Assembly: GCA_937902445.1 (NCBI GenBank)
Contig: CALELJ010000012.1
Location: 1 to 11,645 of the forward strand
Origin: an uncultured Treponema sp.
GTDB lineage: Bacteria > Spirochaetota > Spirochaetia > Treponematales > Treponemataceae
Reading direction: 5' to 3'
Length of the DNA stretch: 11,645 bases
The notes under the pieces are model-generated. The model was given only the letters and a program-made list of their open reading frames with translations, did not search any database and had not been told where the DNA came from. Within the stretch, counting starts at the first letter, position 1. The number at the start of each line of letters is the position of its first letter. The translations under genes were made by a program, and so were the position numbers. Positions 5,964-11,645 of the stretch are shown one piece after another.

Positions 5964-8753
5964 ATGCATGACATTAAGAAGTTCTTTTTTTCCATTGTTT
6001 TGATATTCGTCCACCATCTTTCCTTGGCTCAAGGCAGCATCCAGATTGAAAACAGTGCACTTTCATTGAACATATTCACCTTGCAGAACGGTTTGACTGT
6101 CTTTGCCATACCAGACAAAAGCAACGCCCTTGTTTCCATCGAACTTGTAAACAGAGCCGGAATTTCAGAACAAGACCAGTCCACCTGTGGATTTTTTTCA
6201 ATGCTTGCAAGGCTTCATGAACTCCACATGAAGGACTACCTGGAACTCCACAACGGTAGATGCCAATGCAATTCCGACAGCACAAAAATATCGCTGCTCA
6301 TATCAGCCGAGGAAATTGAAGACTGTCTTGAACTATTATCAACCCAGTTCGCAAGCGCAGTTTTTTCAGACAAAGAAATAAAAGCAGTCCACGACCAGAT
6401 GAAAAAGGAGTCTGCTGAATACGCACAAAGCACATCCGGATTCATCAACAGCTCAATCGATTCAAGAGTTTTTTATGAACAGCCATGGAAACATGATTCT
6501 GGAATCTATCCTTCTCTTTTTTCAAGCTACTCCGTCAGTCAAATCAGAACAATTCTTTTGAATATAAGTGCAAACTATTACATACCTGAAAGCAGCGCCA
6601 TCTTCATCTCCGGAAATATCGATACAAAAACCCTGGAGAAACTGTGCGAATCAAAACTCGCCTCGTGGAAATCAAATTCAAAACCGCGTAGAACAGTTCA
6701 GTCTGAAAAAATGGAAGGCAAAAACGGACAAAGAAAATACGTGATTGTTTCAGACCAGTTTTCAAAGGAACTGACCCAGGTTGTAGTTCAATACACATCA
6801 ATGGACATGAATCAATGCGACATAGCCGCCGCAACAATGAACCGGGATGAATCGACGTTTAAAGAGGCATTCGCTTCAAATCCTGTTACAGCCATCAGAA
6901 GCACGGAATATATTGCTGCAACCAGTGCCCATAAAAACGGAAAATCAAGGCTCATTATCCAGACCCTCATGGAAGAACCCTATTTCTTTTCAAAACCGGA
7001 ATTTCCTGTAGAACATCTGACTGCCGCAGGTCAAGGTGATGTTTTCCTTGGAATTTTAAAAGACAAAATAGATTTTAAAAGAAAAGAGTTCATAGACAGC
7101 CAGAACATGATTCTTGAAAAGCATTCTGTCACGGCAGGAAACGGAAGGGCCATGAGTTCCCTTCTTGCAGATTACTGGCCTTTTTCAAAATGGACGAAGC
7201 CGGAAGACTTTTACAATGATTTTCAGGACAATACATACGGAATTCTGAACGTCACTGAGGATGACATCTTGCATCATTTGAGGGATGAAGAACCGTTCAT
7301 ATTTCTTCTTGTAAACAAGGATAAATACGAAAAGCAGAAAAAAGATTTTCTCGACAAAGGCTATGAAAAAATAGATGACAAGAACAGTTCCTGGTGGAAA
7401 GATGAGCTGCTTGCAAAAAAAGCAAAGACTGAAAAAAAGCATGCTGTTGAACTGGAAAAATCAAAAGATGGAATAGTCATAAGATCAAGGCCATCAGAAA
7501 TTTTCTATGCAAATTCAATCAGGAACATAAAGGAAAAAAAACTGTCCAATGGAATCCCTGTTACGGTCAAGGAAAACAAGGGATCACAGACGGTCTGCAT
7601 CTCAACTGCAATCTCAGGTGGCATGCTGGCCTCTCCCGTCAAGGAAAAAAATCTAAGGTCTATTCTTGTTTCCGCAGCAGCAAAAAACTCACACATCAAC
7701 GGTGCAACCTCTGAGACTCTGGAAACTGTTTCCTACATCACGTGCGAGGTCCACAAGGACAGTCTTGAGCAGGCCCTTGATGCAATTTCAAATGCCCTGA
7801 TCTATGGAGAAATAACACCTGTACAGGCAGACCGCCTTTTTGCCGAGGAAAGCTACAGCACCCTTATGAAAAACGCAGATCTTGGCACCCAGATGAGGAA
7901 CAATGTTTTTGCCTATCTTTTGCGGGACACAAACCCGGGTCAGATTTTCAGGGACTATGACAACAAATACAATTCATCTTCATATCAGTCCCTTCTTTCA
8001 GGTTACACGGAATTTCTGGACGCTTCACTTTATTCCATCGTCGTCTGTGGAGATGTTTCATATAAGGAGGTTTTCTCAGCAGCGGAAAAATCATTCGGCC
8101 GGCTGAAAGCTCAAAATGAAAGAAAAAAATGGACTTTCCCGGAACTCAAATGGAAAAACCGCCAGAGAAACATCCAGCTGAGACATCTATATTCTTCCGA
8201 CCTTCCTCCGGAACTTGCCCCAAAGGAATCTCCACTTCTTGTTCCGACAAAGGAATTTCTTGATCCTGTTCAGCTTTATTTCAAGGCACCTGACAACAGC
8301 AGGGATCTTATGCTTTTCAACGCACTTCTAATGGAACTGGCCAGCAGGATGGATAAAGAAACTGAATCCTACTGCATCTCCTATGACGCCACGAAAAACA
8401 TTCCTGCAGGATACATCCACGGAAATAAAATAAAAAAAGCAGATTCATTTTTTAAAACATATGAAAAGAAAAGAAAGGAACTTCTGGACGAACTTGAAGA
8501 CAGGGAAAAGTCTGAAAAGTGCATGAGGACCATCAAATCAAGATATGAAATAAAGGTCTTCGAAAAAACGGACACCAATACAGGAAATGCAAGATTGATC
8601 CAGGACGGAATCGCTGACGGAAATTTTTCTGAATATCTCAATCGCTATCTGGATCTTGAAAATGCAGACGCCAGAAAATTCATTGGAATTCTCGACAAAT
8701 TCATACAGGAAGAACCCATGATGAAAGTGTTCTCCGTTGATGGAAAAAAATAA
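5964..8753 (+). CDS. Exported M16 (insulinase-like) protein, apparently non-catalytic
   Basis: From the ATG at 5964 the protein has 929 residues. MHDIKKFFFSIVLIFVHHLS forms a short basic head and hydrophobic core, with likely cleavage after Ala22 (LSLA-QG). No lipobox cysteine is present, so it is probably a periplasmic or secreted soluble protein. The first half starts with a typical M16 strand (LQNGLTVFAIPDKSNALVSI) and contains the usual helical segments. A second copy starts near residue 522 (KKLSNGIPVTVKENKGS), so the whole is the two-half M16 clamshell. The inverted zinc motif HxxEH is missing: GFFSMLAR (76-83) takes the place of the usual G-x-x-HxxEH, and the second half has no such motif either (ASPVKEKNLRSILVSAAAKN). 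It is therefore probably an inactive homologue that binds peptides or acts as a scaffold or chaperone. A longer reading from 5916 would add 16 residues but would begin upstream of the predicted promoter. No Shine-Dalgarno site is seen at either start. Confidence 0.85.
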   Translation: MHDIKKFFFSIVLIFVHHLSLAQGSIQIENSALSLNIFTLQNGLTVFAIPDKSNALVSIELVNRAGISEQDQSTCGFFSMLARLHELHMKDYLELHNGRCQCNSDSTKISLLISAEEIEDCLELLSTQFASAVFSDKEIKAVHDQMKKESAEYAQSTSGFINSSIDSRVFYEQPWKHDSGIYPSLFSSYSVSQIRTILLNISANYYIPESSAIFISGNIDTKTLEKLCESKLASWKSNSKPRRTVQSEKMEGKNGQRKYVIVSDQFSKELTQVVVQYTSMDMNQCDIAAATMNRDESTFKEAFASNPVTAIRSTEYIAATSAHKNGKSRLIIQTLMEEPYFFSKPEFPVEHLTAAGQGDVFLGILKDKIDFKRKEFIDSQNMILEKHSVTAGNGRAMSSLLADYWPFSKWTKPEDFYNDFQDNTYGILNVTEDDILHHLRDEEPFIFLLVNKDKYEKQKKDFLDKGYEKIDDKNSSWWKDELLAKKAKTEKKHAVELEKSKDGIVIRSRPSEIFYANSIRNIKEKKLSNGIPVTVKENKGSQTVCISTAISGGMLASPVKEKNLRSILVSAAAKNSHINGATSETLETVSYITCEVHKDSLEQALDAISNALIYGEITPVQADRLFAEESYSTLMKNADLGTQMRNNVFAYLLRDTNPGQIFRDYDNKYNSSSYQSLLSGYTEFLDASLYSIVVCGDVSYKEVFSAAEKSFGRLKAQNERKKWTFPELKWKNRQRNIQLRHLYSSDLPPELAPKESPLLVPTKEFLDPVQLYFKAPDNSRDLMLFNALLMELASRMDKETESYCISYDATKNIPAGYIHGNKIKKADSFFKTYEKKRKELLDELEDREKSEKCMRTIKSRYEIKVFEKTDTNTGNARLIQDGIADGNFSEYLNRYLDLENADARKFIGILDKFIQEEPMMKVFSVDGKK

Positions 8754-8780
8754 GGCACGCTTATCTTCAAAAGCATGCCT
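8744..8780 (-). terminator. Rho-independent terminator of the metY-aroF-tyrA-apt operon
   Basis: On the minus strand, AGGCATGCTT (8780-8771) pairs with AAGCGTGCCT (8762-8753) through ten base pairs including one U-G, with an eight-base loop. It is followed by TA and seven T (8752-8744). The T-run is the complement of the last lysine codons and stop of the convergent M16 gene. Read on the plus strand the stem has a C-A mismatch and no adjacent T-run, so it is a weaker terminator in that direction. Confidence 0.8.
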
Positions 8781-8802
8781 TCATACAGTTAAAAAAATAA
8801 TT

Positions 8803-9342
8803 TTATTCGGACATATAGTCCACGAGGGTTGTCACTTCGATTCCCTCAAGGACTTTATTAAAATTGAGGAAAGGAAGCCCGATTACGCCAAAGACATCTG
8901 TAACCTTTGCACCGCCCTGGGCCATAAGCTTTACGGCAGCATTTAATGTTCCGCCTGTAGCGATAAGGTCGTCAATCAAAAGGATGTTCTGCCCTTTCTC
9001 AACATCGGCTGTATGAACCTCTATTTCTGCTGAACCATATTCAAGATCATATTTCTGACTGTAGGTTTTTGCAGGAAGTTTGCCCTTTTTACGGATCAGA
9101 ATCAATGGAATCCCCATGCGTTCGGCAAAGCAGGAAGCAAAAATAAAGCCACGGCTTTCAATGCCTGCAACAGCATCAATCTTTTTGTCCCTATAAATCT
9201 CACACATGCGGTCAATCGTATATTTAAATTCCTCAGGATGACGAAGAATGCCAGTGATATCATAGAAGAGAACGCCTTTTTTAGGAAAATCAGGTACACG
9301 TCCTATGACCTTGTCCAATGTATTGAAGTCTTTCTGTTCCAT
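8803..9342 (-). CDS. apt: Adenine phosphoribosyltransferase
   Basis: Cytoplasmic purine-salvage enzyme converting adenine and PRPP to AMP and pyrophosphate. Its 179 residues match the usual length. It has the Apt N-terminus (IGRVPDFPKKGVLFYDIT, 13-30), GIESRGFIFA (60-69), the flexible-loop region IRKKGKLPAKTY (83-94) and the PRPP-binding motif ILLIDDLIATGGT (120-132). GGGAGG lies about ten bases before the ATG, a rather long spacing. It is the last gene of the operon, 24 bases after tyrA and followed by a good terminator. Placement behind two aromatic amino-acid genes has no obvious metabolic reason. Confidence 0.96.
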   Translation of the reverse strand: MEQKDFNTLDKVIGRVPDFPKKGVLFYDITGILRHPEEFKYTIDRMCEIYRDKKIDAVAGIESRGFIFASCFAERMGIPLILIRKKGKLPAKTYSQKYDLEYGSAEIEVHTADVEKGQNILLIDDLIATGGTLNAAVKLMAQGGAKVTDVFGVIGLPFLNFNKVLEGIEVTTLVDYMSE

Positions 9343-9366
9343 AATTAATTCCGCCTCCCTGAAAAA

Positions 9367-10266
9367 TTATTTTTCAACTTTGACATCTTTGCGAGACATC
9401 TCAATGCGTTTTACACGGACATCTTCAAGATATTTTTTTGTTTCTTCTGCCTTGTCATTCTTTATGTATTCTTTAAGAACACCAAGGGATTTTTCAAAGT
9501 TCTCAATATGCCCCACAAGTTCCGCCTTGTTGGCAAGGAAAAGTTCAGTCCACAAAGGAGCATTGATCATGGCAATGCGTGTAAGGTCCTCAAAGCTTCC
9601 GCCTCCAAACTGCGTTACCTTTGCATCTTCTGCACTGTTCACCAGGGCACTTGCGATGACATGGCAAAGCTGGGAAGTAAAGGCAATCTTATGGTCATGG
9701 ACACGACCGTCAGTCTCAACAATCTGAGTGAATCCCATTTCCGTAATCAGCCTTTTGAACTGCTCTACGTTTTCCGGCTTGTTGGAAGCAAGAGGCATGA
9801 GGATGTAATTATGGTTCTTGAAGAAAGCGGCGTTGCTTGCGGCATAGCCTTCTTTTTCTCCACCAGCCATAGGATGCCCCGGAATGAAGTCGTAATTTTC
9901 ACTTTCAATTTCTGAAAGACGGTCAAAGATTTCTGCCTTGACTCCGTTGATGTCAGTGACTACGGAACCTTTCTTGAATGCATTTTTGTGTGCCGCAAGA
10001 AAATCCACAGTCATATGGGGATAGAAGCAGACGAAAACAAAATCGCACAGTGCAAGCATTTCATCAACTTCATCAAGGGTATAGAAGTCGTCAAGAACAC
10101 ACTGGCTCTTTGCAAGTTCAAGGGCTGCAACGTTGCGGGTTGAGGCATAGATCTTCCCCGTTGAACCACCGCTTGAAAGAATGTTTTCGCGTATTGATTT
10201 TGCGATGGAACCGCCCATGAGGCCGAGGCCGACGATTCCGTATGTAAGTTCGTTAAGTTTTTTCAT
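9367..10266 (-). CDS. tyrA: Prephenate dehydrogenase (NAD-dependent)
   Basis: Converts prephenate to 4-hydroxyphenylpyruvate in tyrosine synthesis; it could instead act on arogenate, which the sequence alone does not settle. The 299 residues comprise a Rossmann domain with YGIVGLGLMGGSIAKS (9-24), then FIPGHPMAGGEKEGYAAS (127-144) with the conserved His131, and DHKIAFTSQLCHVIASAL (191-208), where prephenate dehydrogenases usually read TSQLPH. There is no chorismate mutase fusion and no C-terminal ACT domain, so tyrosine control may rest on the upstream DAHP synthase. The ATG lies only six bases after the aroF stop codon, with a weak AGG as ribosome site, so coupling to aroF translation is likely. 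Confidence 0.93.
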   Translation of the reverse strand: MKKLNELTYGIVGLGLMGGSIAKSIRENILSSGGSTGKIYASTRNVAALELAKSQCVLDDFYTLDEVDEMLALCDFVFVCFYPHMTVDFLAAHKNAFKKGSVVTDINGVKAEIFDRLSEIESENYDFIPGHPMAGGEKEGYAASNAAFFKNHNYILMPLASNKPENVEQFKRLITEMGFTQIVETDGRVHDHKIAFTSQLCHVIASALVNSAEDAKVTQFGGGSFEDLTRIAMINAPLWTELFLANKAELVGHIENFEKSLGVLKEYIKNDKAEETKKYLEDVRVKRIEMSRKDVKVEK

Positions 10267-10272
10267 AGTAAC

Positions 10273-11307
10273 CTACATTGTCCTGTTTTCAACGGCTGCA
10301 TATTTTCCAAGCTTAACCATAAGCTCTTCAAACATGGTTGGATTAAGCTGCTGGGATGCATCACTCCATGCCTTTTCGGGATTGCAGTGAACTTCAATCT
10401 CAAGGCCGTCACAACCTGCGGCAACAGAAGCACAGGCAAGAGTTCCAACCATCCAGCGGATTCCAGAAGCGTGGCTTGGATCAAGGACAACAGGAAGATG
10501 GCTTACCTTATGAAGATAAGGAACTGCACTTACATCAAGGCAGTTTCTTGTATAGCCGTCATAGGTGCGGATTCCACGCTCGCAAAGGATTACGTTTTCA
10601 TTTCCGTTTGCCATGATGTATTCAGCAGACATGAGGAGTTCCTGGATTGTTCCGGAAAGACCGCGCTTAAGCAAAACCGGTTTACCGAATCTTCCAAGTT
10701 CCTTGAGAAGATCAAAGTTCTGGAAGTTGCGGGCACCAACCTGAATCAGATCAACATTGTGGAAATTGCCGATTTCACTGATTGCCATAAGTTCAGTACA
10801 GATTGGAAGACCTGTTTCCTTTTTTGCAAGTTCAAGGAGACGGATTCCGTCCTTTCCCATCCCCTGGAAACTGTATGGAGATGTACGTGGCTTGTATGCA
10901 CCACCGCGGAGAATTCTTGCACCGGCTTTTTTAACGGCACGGGCAGCATTAAGAATCTGCTCTTCACCTTCAACGGCGCAAGGTCCTGCAATGACAGGAA
11001 CTGTCTTTCCGTCACCGATAAAGCAGGAAGTCACGCCAGACTGGTTTGCTCCGATTTCAACGACTGTGTTCTCAGGATGGAATTCACGGCTTGCCATTTT
11101 ATAAGGAGCTGAAACACGTTCAGCACTTTCAACAATGTCATTGCTCAAAAAGTCCCGAGGTTCAAGTTTGGAAGTATCCCCCAAAAGACCTACTACAGTC
11201 TTTTCGACACCTTTTACTACATGACAGTCAAGACCCTTTGCCTTAATGTCACTGATAAATTCCTCGACTTTTGTTTCCCCGAATCCATTCTTAAGAACAA
11301 CAATCAT
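10273..11307 (-). CDS. aroF: 3-deoxy-7-phosphoheptulonate (DAHP) synthase, type I-beta
   Basis: First step of the shikimate pathway: phosphoenolpyruvate plus erythrose 4-phosphate to DAHP. The protein has 344 residues. Residues 1 to about 70 form a ferredoxin-like regulatory domain (MIVVLKNGFGETKVEEFISD...), as in the Thermotoga maritima-type enzyme, where it mediates feedback inhibition by aromatic amino acids. The barrel follows with VIAGPCAVE (105-113), ILRGGAYKPRTSPYSFQG (132-149), IQVGARNFQNFDLLKE (188-203), VLLKRG (211-216), CERGIRTYD (242-250) and VVLDPSHASG (273-282). By family comparison, Cys110, His279, Glu305 and Asp316 are the probable metal ligands. GGGAG sits seven bases before the ATG, and the gene starts two bases after the metY stop codon, so the operon linkage is firm. 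Confidence 0.96.
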   Translation of the reverse strand: MIVVLKNGFGETKVEEFISDIKAKGLDCHVVKGVEKTVVGLLGDTSKLEPRDFLSNDIVESAERVSAPYKMASREFHPENTVVEIGANQSGVTSCFIGDGKTVPVIAGPCAVEGEEQILNAARAVKKAGARILRGGAYKPRTSPYSFQGMGKDGIRLLELAKKETGLPICTELMAISEIGNFHNVDLIQVGARNFQNFDLLKELGRFGKPVLLKRGLSGTIQELLMSAEYIMANGNENVILCERGIRTYDGYTRNCLDVSAVPYLHKVSHLPVVLDPSHASGIRWMVGTLACASVAAGCDGLEIEVHCNPEKAWSDASQQLNPTMFEELMVKLGKYAAVENRTM

Positions 11308-11309
11308 TT

Positions 11310-11645
11310 CTAGTCTCCCAATGCGTTTCTAAGATCCTCGATGAGATCATTTACATTTTCAACACCAACAGAAAGACGGATCATGTCAGGGCTTACACCG
11401 CAGTCAATGAGTTCCTGATCGGAAAGCTGACGGTGTGTGGCGCTTGCCGGATGAAGCACACATGTACGGCTGTCTGCAACGTGTGTAGCTATCATACCAA
11501 TTTTAAGCTTTCCCATAAAGGCCTCGGCGGCTTTTCTTCCGCCCTTTACACCAAAGCTGATGACACCACAGGTACCCTTAGGCATGTATTTTTTTGCAAG
11601 TTCATAATATTTGTCACCTTCAAGGCCTGGATAATTTACCCATTC
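11310..11645 (-). CDS. metY: O-acetylhomoserine sulfhydrylase (partial, C-terminal part)
   Basis: The reading frame is open to the right edge, so the gene begins outside the window; 111 C-terminal residues are seen. They start EWVNYPGLEGDKYYELAKKY and include GVISFGVKGGRKAAEAF, LKIGMIATHVADSRTCVLHP, ASATHRQLSDQE and MIRLSVGVENVNDLIEDL. This is the characteristic end of the PLP-dependent Cys/Met metabolism family, O-acetylhomoserine (thiol)-lyase branch, which makes homocysteine from O-acetylhomoserine and sulfide. The PLP-binding lysine lies outside the window, so activity cannot be judged. It is upstream of aroF with a two-base gap and is probably cotranscribed with aroF, tyrA and apt. The operon promoter is not in the window. 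Confidence 0.9.
   Translation of the reverse strand, partial: EWVNYPGLEGDKYYELAKKYMPKGTCGVISFGVKGGRKAAEAFMGKLKIGMIATHVADSRTCVLHPASATHRQLSDQELIDCGVSPDMIRLSVGVENVNDLIEDLRNALGD

Noticed and set aside
6261..6287. HELH in the M16 protein (about residues 85-88) as a possible zinc site
   Set aside because: The spacing is neither HxxEH nor HExxH, and it lies after the position where the M16 motif aligns (residues 79-83). I treat it as chance.
10387..11112. A 241-codon plus-strand open frame opposite aroF
   Set aside because: It lies entirely antisense to a clear DAHP synthase, its translation is Cys- and Phe-rich with no recognisable domain, and no promoter or ribosome site accompanies it. It is a shadow of the coding strand.

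Overview
The window reads as chromosomal DNA of a spirochaete, most likely a host-associated Treponema. This is an inference from gene content: a DUF4954 left-handed beta-helix protein (a family I associate with treponemes and Bacteroidetes), paired FtsX-type permeases, a yeast/actinobacterial-type LeuA and a type I-beta DAHP synthase. Base composition is moderate by eye. There are no RNA genes, mobile elements or CRISPR arrays. Genes are densely packed and no gene-free stretch exceeds 300 bases.

Layout. Positions 1-1726 (minus): two consecutive ABC-transporter permeases of the MacB/LolC/FtsX type with a TGATG stop/start overlap; the downstream one runs off the left edge. Positions 1744-1776: intrinsic terminator of leuA. 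Positions 1781-3645 (minus): a monocistronic leucine-biosynthesis unit with a promoter, a 19-residue leader peptide containing six leucine codons, mutually exclusive RNA hairpins, an attenuator terminator and then leuA (2-isopropylmalate synthase). Positions 3662-5893 (minus): a 743-residue DUF4954 protein. Positions 5964-8753 (plus): an exported two-half M16 (insulinase-like) protein that has lost the zinc motif. These two genes diverge from a 70-bp region in which one palindromic -35 box appears to serve promoters in both directions. Positions 8744-11645 (minus): the tail of a metY-aroF-tyrA-apt operon (O-acetylhomoserine sulfhydrylase, DAHP synthase, prephenate dehydrogenase, adenine phosphoribosyltransferase). 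It closes with a terminator that overlaps the end of the M16 gene.

The most interesting material is regulatory. The leu leader is a complete ribosome-mediated attenuator: the 1:2, 2:3 and 3:4 pairings can all be drawn, and its peptide starts at or within a base of the predicted transcription start. More broadly, the genes that sit directly behind a promoter (leu leader, DUF4954, M16 and perhaps the first permease) lack a Shine-Dalgarno sequence, and their -10 boxes end only 6-12 bases before the ATG. Several genes inside operons or behind a leader (permease 2, leuA, aroF, apt) have good GGAG-type sites. This suggests frequent leaderless initiation. The second notable item is the large secreted M16-fold protein with no recognisable catalytic site.
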